Assembly (NCBI RefSeq): GCF_944327115.1
Contig: NZ_CALVGS010000081.1
Location: 1 to 59,138, forward strand
Reading direction: 5' to 3'
Source of the DNA: an uncultured Traorella sp.
Lineage (GTDB): Bacteria; Bacillota_I; Bacilli_A; Erysipelotrichales; Erysipelotrichaceae
DNA: 59,138 bases
A program made the position numbers and the translations under genes. Shown here one piece after another: positions 1-8,702 of this stretch. Below the pieces are notes generated by a model. It was given only the letters and a program-made list of their open reading frames with translations. It searched no databases and was not told the origin of the DNA. Each line of letters begins with the position of its first letter. The first letter of the stretch is position 1.

Positions 1-189
1 CTTTTCTCTTGTTAATCGGTATTTTAATAATTTGATCTGATTCTTCAGCTTCTTTATTTCAGGATCGATCACAGTTACTTCATACAGATAGTCCTTTTCT
101 GTTGTTTCATGCTGTTTCGTTTTTTGAATCAGTTGTTCCTTTTCACAAATGAACTTTTCTAATTTTGTTTCCTTTTCTTTGATCTTCAT
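1..189 (-). CDS. Hypothetical coiled-coil protein, C-terminus cut by window edge
   Basis: An open frame of 63 codons runs off the left edge of the window without a stop. It is very rich in Lys and Glu (MKIKEKETKLEKF at the N-terminus) and reads as one long charged helix or coiled coil; no domain is recognised. The ATG at 189 is preferred because AGAGGA lies six bases upstream; an in-frame ATG at 204 has a weaker site. It could be an N-terminal piece of a larger protein, so no function is given. Confidence 0.5.
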   Translation of the reverse strand, partial: MKIKEKETKLEKFICEKEQLIQKTKQHETTEKDYLYEVTVIDPEIKKLKNQIKLLKYRLTREK

Positions 190-253
190 TTTGATCCTCT
201 TCATTCTCTTTCATTATCTTCCTGTCCATCAAAATTGAAATTTCCTAATATAT

Positions 254-279
254 AAAAACCTGATACAAGCTGTATCAGG
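254..279 (-). terminator. Intrinsic terminator of the XRE regulator gene
   Basis: Inverted repeat CCTGATACA / TGTATCAGG with a three-base loop, followed on the minus strand by a T-run (AAAAA at 254-258 of the plus strand). It lies 14 bases after the stop codon of the regulator that ends at 293. Confidence 0.8.
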
Positions 280-292
280 CCTTATCATATTC

Positions 293-886
293 TTATCTTA
301 CCTTCCATATATACCGCCAATATTTCAAATTTAAGATGATCACACAGACTGCAGTAAGAAGATCTGACAAGAAATAATTGATTCCTGTTTGATGAAACGG
401 AAGCATCTTTGGTAAGAAAAATATCGAAAATATCATGATGATTCCTACCATGATTTGAAATCTGTCCATCCGATGTCTTTGACTCATATCTCTGGAAGTA
501 ATAAACATCAGAATTATACCGATTCCAAATAATATAAGCCAATAAAACGGCAGATCGACATATAATCCGGATGAATAGCCATCCCATCCGGCATTGACAA
601 GAGCAACGGCCAGAAATCGGCCTATAAGCATTTTAGAATTATGCTGGCGTTCTTTTCCTTTATTTTTTTGTCGTATCTCTTCATCCTTTTCACTTGTATC
701 AACTAAATCTGATACATTTGTTTCCAATAAAACAGCCAGCTCTGCTAAGTTTGCCGCTGAGGGCTCGCTTTTGCCGCTTTCCCATTTTGCCACTGCCTGT
801 CTGCTGATTCCTAATTGATCAGCAATATACTCCTGTGAGAGCTTTAGATTTATACGTCTGTTTTTTATATTTTCAGCTAATGTCAT
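293..886 (-). CDS. XRE-family regulator with C-terminal membrane segments
   Basis: The first 65 residues are a Cro/C1-type helix-turn-helix: MTLAENIKNRR, then LSQEYIADQLGISRQAVAKWESG, the classic recognition-helix pattern. A charged linker follows, then three or four hydrophobic stretches in the C-terminal 110 residues, so the DNA-binding domain should be tethered to the membrane. The ATG at 886 is chosen over an upstream in-frame ATG because GGAGG lies six bases before it. It stands alone, with its own terminator at 254-279. Targets are unknown; two other membrane-tailed XRE proteins occur in this window. The family call is firm, the sensing role an inference. Confidence 0.85.
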   Translation of the reverse strand: MTLAENIKNRRINLKLSQEYIADQLGISRQAVAKWESGKSEPSAANLAELAVLLETNVSDLVDTSEKDEEIRQKNKGKERQHNSKMLIGRFLAVALVNAGWDGYSSGLYVDLPFYWLILFGIGIILMFITSRDMSQRHRMDRFQIMVGIIMIFSIFFLPKMLPFHQTGINYFLSDLLTAVCVIILNLKYWRYIWKVR

Positions 887-991
887 ATAAAACCTCCTAC
901 ACACAGATTATAATACAAATGCCCGTTCCTGCAAGCAACTATGCGGCAACTTGACAGTTACCTCATATATTTTCTAAGCATTGCCATGATC

Positions 992-1022
992 AAAAAAGCT
1001 CTCTGTTGGATAAGAGAGCTTT
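992..1022 (-). terminator. Terminator of the PTS/GH4 operon
   Basis: Ten-base-pair stem AAAGCTCTCT / AGAGAGCTTT (995-1004 and 1013-1022), loop of eight, with a run of six A on the plus strand to the left, which gives the U-tract in minus-strand RNA. It lies just past the stop of the last operon gene at 1026. Confidence 0.85.
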
Positions 1023-1025
1023 ATT

Positions 1026-1808
1026 CTATTTTTTTAATCTTTTTTTAGGGATCCGACATTGTTGATAGAAATAAACACCATAAGTCATACCGGATACGAT
1101 GGTCATATAACTAACCACCAATTGCATGCCGATACTTTGTATCAGATAACTGATATCAGTTGAAAAGAAGGGTTCTAATAATTGTTCATCAACAACGGCA
1201 GCATGTTGCATAGCCTGATTGATCTGCGGTGCATATACGAATATATTCAGTAAATATATGACTAAGCTGCCCAGAAAAATGATCAATATGGTCTTAACCA
1301 GAATATTAAAGATAATTCCTTTTGAATGAACAAACAGCTTCACACCTTTTAATAAGGCCTGAAAGATATTTTCATCATTTTGTAGTATTTCATATAAGGT
1401 CAGATGATTGATGCAATTAAAGCAAATAACAGAAAAGAATATAACAAGCGGCAGAAATTGAATGAACGTTTGATGATCCAAAGCTAATTTGATCAAAAAT
1501 ATGCCAATACCAATCACAGAAATATAAATAAATACCAATGGAATCAATTTATTTTTATATTTCAAAATTTCACTGAAATTTTTATATGAATATTCCTCAT
1601 GTTTCACAATTTTAGCATACAGAAGATTCATTCCGAACAGAAAGATCAAATTGATGACAAATGCGAAAATCATCGGAATCAGGTTATTATTCAATTTTTG
1701 AAATAATAAAGATACAATGGAACAGCCAATTGCCACAATAAGGCAATAAGCCAATAATTTCATTCTGTGCTTTGTAATTTCTTGCTTTGCTAATTGCATC
1801 GTATTCAT
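1026..1808 (-). CDS. Multi-pass membrane protein, last gene of the sugar operon
   Basis: About 260 residues with six clear hydrophobic segments separated by short charged loops. I do not recognise the family; it is not a PTS EIIC. The gene follows the EIIA stop at 1819 with almost no gap, so it is probably co-transcribed with the sugar genes. Of two in-frame ATGs (1814 and 1808), the one at 1808 has GAGAG seven bases upstream. A helper role in sugar uptake or envelope maintenance is possible but is only guilt by association. The operon terminator at 992-1022 follows directly. Confidence 0.7.
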   Translation of the reverse strand: MNTMQLAKQEITKHRMKLLAYCLIVAIGCSIVSLLFQKLNNNLIPMIFAFVINLIFLFGMNLLYAKIVKHEEYSYKNFSEILKYKNKLIPLVFIYISVIGIGIFLIKLALDHQTFIQFLPLVIFFSVICFNCINHLTLYEILQNDENIFQALLKGVKLFVHSKGIIFNILVKTILIIFLGSLVIYLLNIFVYAPQINQAMQHAAVVDEQLLEPFFSTDISYLIQSIGMQLVVSYMTIVSGMTYGVYFYQQCRIPKKRLKK

Positions 1809-1818
1809 TGACATACTC

Positions 1819-2295
1819 TCATACCGTTATTGCTAGAAAGCCATCTTCTTGTGACTCTACAATTCCTTCCTTTAATAATTTAATTTTCCGATTATTTGAA
1901 TTAACAACGATAATTGGACAAATCATGTTAACATGCTGTTGTTTAAAAAAATCTAAATCAACCTCTACTAACAGATCTCCTTTTTTTACTGTTTGATTCA
2001 ACTCAACATGAGCTTTAAAGCCTTCACCTTTATAATGAACCGTATCAAGACCTAAATGTATCAGATACTCATTCCTGTCTTCTGCCTTGATCCCGACAGC
2101 ATGTCCTGTTGGAAATAAAGCTGTAATCGTACCGTTTACCGGTGACAAAACTTTTCCATCCATCATTTCAATGGCAAAACCATCTCCCATGCTCTTACTG
2201 GAAAAGACTTCATCCGGGACTTCTTCTATCGTCATCAGCCTTCCCTTAAAAGGAGAGCTGAACGATGTTGGTTTTGGTTTAAAAAATTTGAACAT
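1819..2295 (-). CDS. PTS glucose-family EIIA component (Crr-like)
   Basis: A 158-residue single-domain EIIA of the glucose superfamily, the cytoplasmic phosphocarrier between HPr and the EIIB domain of the transporter at 4838-6394. Visible marks are the start SPFKGRL, the GHAVGI motif with His65, and the phosphorylated His80 in LIHLGLDTV. The length is normal for a free-standing EIIA. GAGG lies upstream of the ATG. That transporter carries EIIC and EIIB but no EIIA domain, so this protein completes it. The gene sits three bases after the deacetylase stop and is followed by the membrane protein gene. Confidence 0.92.
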   Translation of the reverse strand: MFKFFKPKPTSFSSPFKGRLMTIEEVPDEVFSSKSMGDGFAIEMMDGKVLSPVNGTITALFPTGHAVGIKAEDRNEYLIHLGLDTVHYKGEGFKAHVELNQTVKKGDLLVEVDLDFFKQQHVNMICPIIVVNSNNRKIKLLKEGIVESQEDGFLAITV

Positions 2296-2298
2296 ACC

Positions 2299-3501
2299 TT
2301 ATTCCTCGTAAATATATCTCTTTCCCATGCAATAAGTTACCAAAAGATTAAAATCTTTATCAACCACTAACAGATCGGCATCCTTGCCTGCTTCCAAGCT
2401 TCCCTTACGATCATCCACACCGATATAACGCGCAGGATTTTCCGCAGTTATCTTTAAGATTTCATGAACGGAAGGATGTACGTTATCAATTAAGTTCTGA
2501 ATGGAACGGATATAGCTTAATTCCAGATTTCTTACATTCTTATATTCCCGTATATCCACCTTTTCCTCTGTACCATCATCATTCCGAATGATCAAATAAT
2601 TACCAGCTGGGATAAATGTCTGTTTTCTGACATAATGATACTTCTCTTTTTTACTTAATGCAAGACCTCCACAGTCAGTTGTCATGATGATCTTATCCTT
2701 GCTCTTTAACCGCCATGCAAGTGCAAAGGCCTCCGGCTTTACTGTCATTCCTGTCTGCTTCGCAAATTCACAATTTAGATCATCAAAATATAGGGCAGCT
2801 CCTGCAACACCTAATTCACGATGATGCAGCCCTCTCATGCCGCTGTACATATGAGTGACACCGCCCAGACCGTATTCTTTGAGATCACGAATGATGTCAA
2901 AGGTAGCTGCACTATGTCCGATATTGATCTGAATTTTATTTGCTTTACAGAATTTGATCATCTCTAATGCATGAGGCAGTTCAGGCGCCATTGTCATTAA
3001 CTTTATGACATGAGGAACGCTCTGAGCTTCCATAAATTGATTCATGACAGATAAATCCGGATCAATACAGCAATCTTCTCTCTGCATGCCTTTAAATTCT
3101 TTATTAATGAAAGGTCCTTCCAGATGAACACCTAATAAGGTCGCTCCATCATCTTTTTGATTTTCAACTACATAGCTGGCACTTTTGATTCCTTGAACGA
3201 TATCTTCGATAGGCTCAGCACCGGATGTAGCTAAGAAGCCGGTAACTCCTTCATAAGGAAGATTTTTTTTCATTTCATTGATAGAATGTACTGATTTATC
3301 ATGCATGAAGCTTCCAGTGCCCCATCCGTGAATATGCTGATCAATAAATCCGGGAATGATCAGATGATCACCATAATCAATAATATCTTCACTTGGATCC
3401 ACTTCATCATAAAAGCCGGCTATTTTTTCTCCTTCGATTTTCAAGTATCCGCTTCTTTTTATTTGATTAGGAAAATATATGTTTTTTGATTTAAGATACA
3501 T
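2299..3501 (-). CDS. nagA: NagA-like N-acetylglucosamine-6-phosphate deacetylase
   Basis: A 400-residue amidohydrolase of the NagA group, expected to remove acetate from an N-acetylated amino-sugar phosphate. Metal and catalytic residues are visible: HxH at 56-58 (DQHIHG), Glu128 in LGVHLEGPF, His196, His217 and Asp276 in TTDCGG. The usual ADGxH loop reads KQTGMTV, so the His that contacts the substrate phosphate in E. coli NagA (His251, from memory) appears to be Thr253. The ATG at 3501 overlaps the upstream GH4 stop (TGATG) and has GAGGG before it. The operon setting supports an amino-sugar role, but the substrate may differ from GlcNAc-6-P. Confidence 0.8.
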   Translation of the reverse strand: MYLKSKNIYFPNQIKRSGYLKIEGEKIAGFYDEVDPSEDIIDYGDHLIIPGFIDQHIHGWGTGSFMHDKSVHSINEMKKNLPYEGVTGFLATSGAEPIEDIVQGIKSASYVVENQKDDGATLLGVHLEGPFINKEFKGMQREDCCIDPDLSVMNQFMEAQSVPHVIKLMTMAPELPHALEMIKFCKANKIQINIGHSAATFDIIRDLKEYGLGGVTHMYSGMRGLHHRELGVAGAALYFDDLNCEFAKQTGMTVKPEAFALAWRLKSKDKIIMTTDCGGLALSKKEKYHYVRKQTFIPAGNYLIIRNDDGTEEKVDIREYKNVRNLELSYIRSIQNLIDNVHPSVHEILKITAENPARYIGVDDRKGSLEAGKDADLLVVDKDFNLLVTYCMGKRYIYEE

Positions 3502-4835
3502 CAAACATCCCTCTTTTCTAAATACCAATAATCCTTATTTGCTTCCATCAGATCATCCAATACGGCTTTTGCCTTATCAAAATCATTAACTGTTCGATTG
3601 AGTGCCAAAGCCTCTAAAGCTTTTGTATAATCTTTCTCGATCCATGCTTCACATGTTAATTTTTCATATGCAAATTGATTTTCCATCAGACCCTTATAAA
3701 AAGTCTTGATCTTACCAAATGGATAACCTGTAACACCATCTTTTCCTAAAACACCAGCGACTTCAACCATTGCCTCACTTGGAAAATTATCGATCATTCC
3801 ATTATTCTTTGTAATGACGATGAATTCATTCTTTAAATCATAAGCAATGGATTCCGCAACCTCTACCATCATAGAACCAAATACAGGTGAAGTTAAAACT
3901 TCCAGATCTCCTAACGTTTCTCTGCCTACTGCCTTTGCGCAAACATCCCATACCTCTTTTTCTCTCGTTAAGATTGTTTCATCTGCTCTTGTAAAGTTCG
4001 GATCACTTTCTTTTACGATTTCATCGGCATAGAAATAATACTGCAGATATGTCGTTGGAATATACTCCGGAACGCATTTCATCATACGATTGACCCTCAG
4101 ATAAGTATCCAGCCATGATTTCGTACGCTGCTCTGCATTATATGGTTTAAAATCATGATCTTTTAGGAAATTACGCAATTGATCAAAATAATTTTTTCCA
4201 TTTGTATCATATAAATCTGTAAACCATCCAAAATGATTCAAACCAAAATAACGTGCTCTTAAAGTTTTAGGATCAACACCAAGTATTTTCGCAAAACTTA
4301 CCATCATTGAATATGGCTGGTCACACATATTGATGATACGCTTATCATCAGGATACAGCATATCCAATGCTAATCCAACGATAGCTGCAGGATTCGTATA
4401 ATTCAAAATCCAAGTATCTTTTGAATATTTTCTAACACAGTCTACCATTTCCTTCATGCCGCCAATTGAACGCATTCCATAGGCAAATCCTCCGGGACCG
4501 CAAGTTTCTTGTCCGACCAGACCATACTTTAACGGAATTTTTTCATCCAGAGATCTCATGGCATTCTGGCCTACACGCATCTGACAGAAAACAAAATCAC
4601 AATCACTATAACCAACATCTAAATCATCTGTTACGATGATTTCTGTTTCCGGAGAGAATTCCTTGATCAGCAATTTGCAGTAATCTTCGATCTTATGAAA
4701 TCTTTTTAAATCTTTATCCAGGAAAACAACTTTGCTGACAGGAAAACGATCTTTCATTTTCATAAGTGTACCGATCAGGGCCGGCGTACGGCAGCTACCG
4801 GCTCCTGAAACTGTTATTTTATGTGTTTTTCTCAT
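3501..4835 (-). CDS. GH4 family 6-phospho-glycosidase, probably 6-phospho-alpha-glucosidase type
   Basis: A 444-residue glycoside hydrolase family 4 enzyme, which uses NAD and a divalent metal to cleave a 6-phosphorylated disaccharide made by a PTS. The N-terminal dinucleotide fold starts with VSGAGSCRTP. NYTNPAAI and the metal ligands Cys171 (CDQP) and His201 (LNHFGW) are present. The four-residue signature after the Cys helps predict specificity: CDMP marks 6-phospho-alpha-glucosidases and CNVP beta enzymes. CDQP is nearest the alpha type but not identical. It sits between the EIICB gene (two-base gap) and the deacetylase gene (one-base overlap), so translation is likely coupled. Confidence 0.9.
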   Translation of the reverse strand: MRKTHKITVSGAGSCRTPALIGTLMKMKDRFPVSKVVFLDKDLKRFHKIEDYCKLLIKEFSPETEIIVTDDLDVGYSDCDFVFCQMRVGQNAMRSLDEKIPLKYGLVGQETCGPGGFAYGMRSIGGMKEMVDCVRKYSKDTWILNYTNPAAIVGLALDMLYPDDKRIINMCDQPYSMMVSFAKILGVDPKTLRARYFGLNHFGWFTDLYDTNGKNYFDQLRNFLKDHDFKPYNAEQRTKSWLDTYLRVNRMMKCVPEYIPTTYLQYYFYADEIVKESDPNFTRADETILTREKEVWDVCAKAVGRETLGDLEVLTSPVFGSMMVEVAESIAYDLKNEFIVITKNNGMIDNFPSEAMVEVAGVLGKDGVTGYPFGKIKTFYKGLMENQFAYEKLTCEAWIEKDYTKALEALALNRTVNDFDKAKAVLDDLMEANKDYWYLEKRDV

Positions 4836-4837
4836 AA

Positions 4838-6394
4838 TTAATGCCTTCCTAGTTCATCATCTACTGCATTACGAACAAATTCTACCAAAGGTCCAAATAC
4901 AATATGAATATGTTTTGTTGTCGGGAAGAAGACTCCTGAGCATCCTGATTTTTTCAATAGATCTCGATCAATCTTTTTATTATCATTGATATCTACTCTT
5001 AAACGTGTGACACAGTTTTCTACAGTACCGATATTTGAAGGACCACCCAGTGCTTCAACGACGATCTTTGCGATTTCACCATATCTCTTTTCACGGATCA
5101 ATACATTATCTACTGAAGGTTCATCTTCTCTTCCAGGTGTCTTGACATCAAAGTGAAGGATCCACCATTTAAATAAGAAGTAGAATACGACAAAGCTGAC
5201 AACTCCGACAATGACGATATTGATCCAGTGTGAATTTTTATACATTACACCGAAAATTATGAAGTCGAAAATAGTACCTCGGATATATCCGACAGCTGTT
5301 CCCATGAAATAGAGAGCCAATGAACCAACCGTACATAACAGAGCATAAATAACATATAATCCAGGTGCAATAAATAGGAAAGTAAATTCCAGCGGTTCAG
5401 TGACATTACCTAGGATTGCTGTTAAGACAGAAGTCATGATCAATGATTTTGCCAGAGCTTTATTTTCAGTATATGCTGTATTATACATTGCCAAACCGAT
5501 AGCCGGGAAGATGAACATCGTTCTTACCATTTGGTTCTGGGCACCAAAACGAGTCAGTTCAGGCATCATGGACCAATATTCACTTTCCGGGCCAAGATTA
5601 AACAGAATTTCATTCATTGCATCTAAATAGCCGATATATGTCTGTCCATTGATGACATAAGTACCGCCTGCTTCTGTAAATCGCAGCATGGCATTCCATA
5701 CATGGTGTAAGCCAAATGGAATCATCATTCGATTGACGAATCCTGAAAGTACCGGTCCTAAGATCTTATGTGTCAATAAGCCTGATAAGCTTGTACAGAA
5801 TGCGATAAAATACTGCCAGAAGAATGGTAAGATCAAACCGATAACCAAAGTAACGACCATGGAGATCAATGGAACGGATTTCTTACCAGCAAAGAAAGCA
5901 AAAGCTACCGGCAATTCAAGATTATAGAATTTGTCAGCAGCCCAGGCAGCCACTAAACCGGCAATGATACCACCCAATACATTGACATTCAAGGTTTGAA
6001 TACCTAAAACCACTGCCTGTCCTTCCAATGCGATATTGCCTTCAGTAACAAGCTGGCCAGAAGCACTTAACCAGATATTCATCGTAACTAACAGAATTAA
6101 ATAAGCCATTACTGAAGAAAATACAGCAATACCTTTATCTCTTTTTGCCATTCCATATGCAACTCCCATCGCAAACATAATTGGAATGTTATTGAAGATA
6201 AGGTCAGAAATCTGCCGGATACTGGTAAATATCAGCTGAACGATGTCGTTCCCCAAAAACGGCAGCAGGTCGATCATATAGGACTGTGTAAAAGCACCAG
6301 ATACTCCAAGCAATAAACCAACAGGTGCCATGACACCGATCGGGAGCAAGAGCGATCGACCAAATCTTTGAATTTGTTCACTATACTTTTTCAT
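4838..6394 (-). CDS. PTS EIICB transporter, glucose/alpha-glucoside family
   Basis: 518 residues with domain order EIIC-EIIB. The first 410 residues hold about ten membrane helices and the family segments MAPVGLLLG and HHVWNAMLRFTEAGGTYVI. The last 85 residues are a EIIB domain with phosphorylated Cys461 in ENCVTRLR. No EIIA domain is fused; the separate EIIA gene at 1819 would supply it. This is the first gene of the operon, with a cre-type site 34 bases before its ATG. Homologues import maltose, trehalose and other glucosides. With GH4 and NagA-like partners the sugar may be an alpha-linked disaccharide holding an N-acetylated hexosamine (inference). Confidence 0.92.
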   Translation of the reverse strand: MKKYSEQIQRFGRSLLLPIGVMAPVGLLLGVSGAFTQSYMIDLLPFLGNDIVQLIFTSIRQISDLIFNNIPIMFAMGVAYGMAKRDKGIAVFSSVMAYLILLVTMNIWLSASGQLVTEGNIALEGQAVVLGIQTLNVNVLGGIIAGLVAAWAADKFYNLELPVAFAFFAGKKSVPLISMVVTLVIGLILPFFWQYFIAFCTSLSGLLTHKILGPVLSGFVNRMMIPFGLHHVWNAMLRFTEAGGTYVINGQTYIGYLDAMNEILFNLGPESEYWSMMPELTRFGAQNQMVRTMFIFPAIGLAMYNTAYTENKALAKSLIMTSVLTAILGNVTEPLEFTFLFIAPGLYVIYALLCTVGSLALYFMGTAVGYIRGTIFDFIIFGVMYKNSHWINIVIVGVVSFVVFYFLFKWWILHFDVKTPGREDEPSVDNVLIREKRYGEIAKIVVEALGGPSNIGTVENCVTRLRVDINDNKKIDRDLLKKSGCSGVFFPTTKHIHIVFGPLVEFVRNAVDDELGRH

Positions 6395-6427
6395 ACTTGT
6401 TCCTCCTAATTACAAGTTAACCCAAAA

Positions 6428-6441
6428 TGTAATCGATTACA
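6428..6441. promoter_or_regulatory. Catabolite-responsive element (cre) upstream of the PTS operon
   Basis: TGTAATCGATTACA is a perfect 14-base palindrome that fits the Bacillota cre consensus TGWAANCGNTNWCA at every fixed position. It lies 34-47 bases upstream of the EIICB start, where CcpA binding would block transcription. The RpiR-type regulator encoded at 6546-7289 could also use part of this region; the cre match is the simpler reading. Confidence 0.75.
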
Positions 6442-6545
6442 ATATGTAGGAAGCTTATTTACGACAGTAGTAATTTCAGTATTCACAAAAAATTTCCATG
6501 GTCATTTTATTAAAAAAATGCATTGGAATCATCCAGTACATTTTT

Positions 6546-7289
6546 TCATTTTTTACTAAGTTCAATTTTAATATAGTGAACCAGCAAATCTATCACGGCA
6601 AACATACCTATTCGTATATTGACATCATTTATTTTCGTATCATTCGACTCCGAAGAACAGAAAAGCTGCAAATCGCTGTAATGATTGAGCGGATTATCTG
6701 AAAAGGATGTTAATGAAATCAATGTATTCCCATAAGCTTTTACTGCCTTTGCTGTTTCAATGATAAGGGGTGTCCTTCCCGATAACGATATAGCCATCAA
6801 AACCTCATCATGGGTCATTTTTTGGGCAACCAGCTGCATGAGATTCAGATCAGGAATATTAATACATTTGATATTCAAAGTTAAAAGAATATGATTTAAA
6901 TAACTGGCAATCGGCTTAGATGTACCTCTTGCAATCAGATAGATGCAATTGGATCGTATGATCATTTTCGCAATTTTCTCTAATACTTCATGTTTGTTCA
7001 CCTGGATTGATTGAGTAACGATATCGATCATTCGGAATTCAAAAGTTTCGGTACTTTCTAAAGGTTCTTTTTCTTTATCCTGATTTTTAAGAAAGAATCT
7101 TAGGTCATTATATCCTTCAAAGCCTAATTTTTGACACATATTGATAACGACCGTCTTAGACACCCCACACTGTGTGGCTAATTTTTGCGACGTCATATTT
7201 TTTATCGTATCAATATGATCCAAAATATAATGGAGCAAAACTCGTTCACTGTTGGTAAGCAAATCATAATTGTTAGAATAAAAATCCAT
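6546..7289 (-). CDS. MurR/RpiR-family transcriptional regulator
   Basis: A 247-residue regulator with an N-terminal HTH_6 domain (residues about 1-75, including SQKLATQCGVSKTVVINMCQ) and a C-terminal SIS sugar-isomerase fold (about 105-235, with YLIARGTSKPIA and MAISLSGRTPLII). SIS domains of this family bind phosphosugars. It lies directly upstream of and parallel to the PTS operon, so it is the likely specific regulator, with a sugar phosphate as effector. The ATG at 7289 is preferred over an upstream TTG; GAGGGG lies twelve bases before it, a long spacing. Confidence 0.88.
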   Translation of the reverse strand: MDFYSNNYDLLTNSERVLLHYILDHIDTIKNMTSQKLATQCGVSKTVVINMCQKLGFEGYNDLRFFLKNQDKEKEPLESTETFEFRMIDIVTQSIQVNKHEVLEKIAKMIIRSNCIYLIARGTSKPIASYLNHILLTLNIKCINIPDLNLMQLVAQKMTHDEVLMAISLSGRTPLIIETAKAVKAYGNTLISLTSFSDNPLNHYSDLQLFCSSESNDTKINDVNIRIGMFAVIDLLVHYIKIELSKK

Positions 7290-7526
7290 GTTTCGATGAC
7301 ACCCCTCTCTGAATTTCAATAAATATATTTTAGCACCAAATCAAAGCATGAATCAATTGTTAATGTGTCAATTATTTTGGCTTTGCAGATAGGCATATAG
7401 ATGATTATATTCATACTCATTTTACATATTCATCATAAATGACCAAAGAAAGAATTAAACATATTTAAAAGGATCATAAAGATTTTATATAATACATTTA
7501 GATAAAATAAATGAGGAGACAGGACC

Positions 7527-8690
7527 ATGGAATTAAATAAGAAATCACTTGAGATGCACAAAAAATGGAATGGAAAATTAGAGGTCGTTCCTAAAATGAA
7601 GCTAGAAACGGCAGAAGACTTATCGATTGCTTATACACCGGGAGTTGCAGCTCCTTGTATAGAGATCAAGAACCATCCAAATGACAGCTTTATCTACACC
7701 GCAAGAAAACATACGATTGCTGTCATCAGTGATGGCTCGGCTGTCTTAGGGCTTGGAAATATCGGTGCAGAAGCTGCAATGCCGGTCATGGAAGGAAAGT
7801 GTGCCTTATTTAAAGCATTAGGAGGAATTGATGCGATTCCTTTATGTATCAACACTCAAGATACGGATAAGCTCGTTGAAATCATTGCAAGCTTAGAGGC
7901 TAGCTTTGGTGGCATTAATTTAGAAGATATCGCTGCTCCTCGCTGTTTTGAGATTGAAAAACGTCTGCAGGATAAAATGAAGATTCCTGTTTTCCATGAC
8001 GATCAGCATGGTACGGCTATCGTTGTATGTGCGGCCCTTGTCAATGCCTTAAGGCTTGTGAAAAAAGATGAACCGGCGATAGTGATCAATGGCGCCGGAA
8101 GTGCAGGATGTGCCATTGCCTCGCTTATTTTAAAGCTGAAGCTGGGTGATGTGATTTTAGTGGACCGTCAGGGAATCTTACATGATGGCATGGAGTTGAC
8201 AACAGGTCAGCGTTCTATCATCCAGCTATGTAACCATAAGCATAAATCAGGAGATATCCGTGCTGCATTAAAGGATGCTGATGTATTTATAGGTGTAAGT
8301 ACAGGTCATATCATTTCTAAAGATATGATTGCCTCCATGCATGAGAAAGCAATTGTTTTTGCCATGGCAAACCCTATTCCTGAAATCGAACCTGAAGATG
8401 CAAAGGAGGCAAATGCTTATATAATCGGTACAGGAAGAAGCGATCATCCTAATCAAATTAATAATTTACTGGCTTTTCCCGGTATTTTTAAAGGTGCCTT
8501 GGATGCCGGCGCCACACGTATCAACGATTCGATGAAAATCGCCGCTGTTTATGCACTGGCTCATTTGATTTCTGAAGAGGAGCTACGTACGGACTATATC
8601 ATCGCTTCACCTTTTGATAAGCGGGTTGTCGAAAAAGTATCAGAAGCAGTCAAACAGGCAGCCATTGATTCCCATGTGATCAGGCAATAA
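7527..8690 (+). CDS. Malic enzyme (malate to pyruvate + CO2), copy 1
   Basis: 387 residues, the usual size of short bacterial NAD(P)-malic enzymes. It has the catalytic Tyr region SIAYTPGVAAPC, the metal-binding motif FHDDQHGTAIV, and a Rossmann fold with INGAGSAGCAIASL. It oxidatively decarboxylates malate to pyruvate. GAGGAGA lies seven bases before the ATG. Twelve bases downstream begins a pair of CHR transporter genes on the same strand, which suggests one transcript. A second malic enzyme at 53298-54455 clusters with fumarase, so the two copies probably serve different conditions. Cofactor preference cannot be told from sequence here. Confidence 0.93.
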   Translation: MELNKKSLEMHKKWNGKLEVVPKMKLETAEDLSIAYTPGVAAPCIEIKNHPNDSFIYTARKHTIAVISDGSAVLGLGNIGAEAAMPVMEGKCALFKALGGIDAIPLCINTQDTDKLVEIIASLEASFGGINLEDIAAPRCFEIEKRLQDKMKIPVFHDDQHGTAIVVCAALVNALRLVKKDEPAIVINGAGSAGCAIASLILKLKLGDVILVDRQGILHDGMELTTGQRSIIQLCNHKHKSGDIRAALKDADVFIGVSTGHIISKDMIASMHEKAIVFAMANPIPEIEPEDAKEANAYIIGTGRSDHPNQINNLLAFPGIFKGALDAGATRINDSMKIAAVYALAHLISEEELRTDYIIASPFDKRVVEKVSEAVKQAAIDSHVIRQ

Positions 8691-8702
8691 TGGAGAAATA
8701 TC

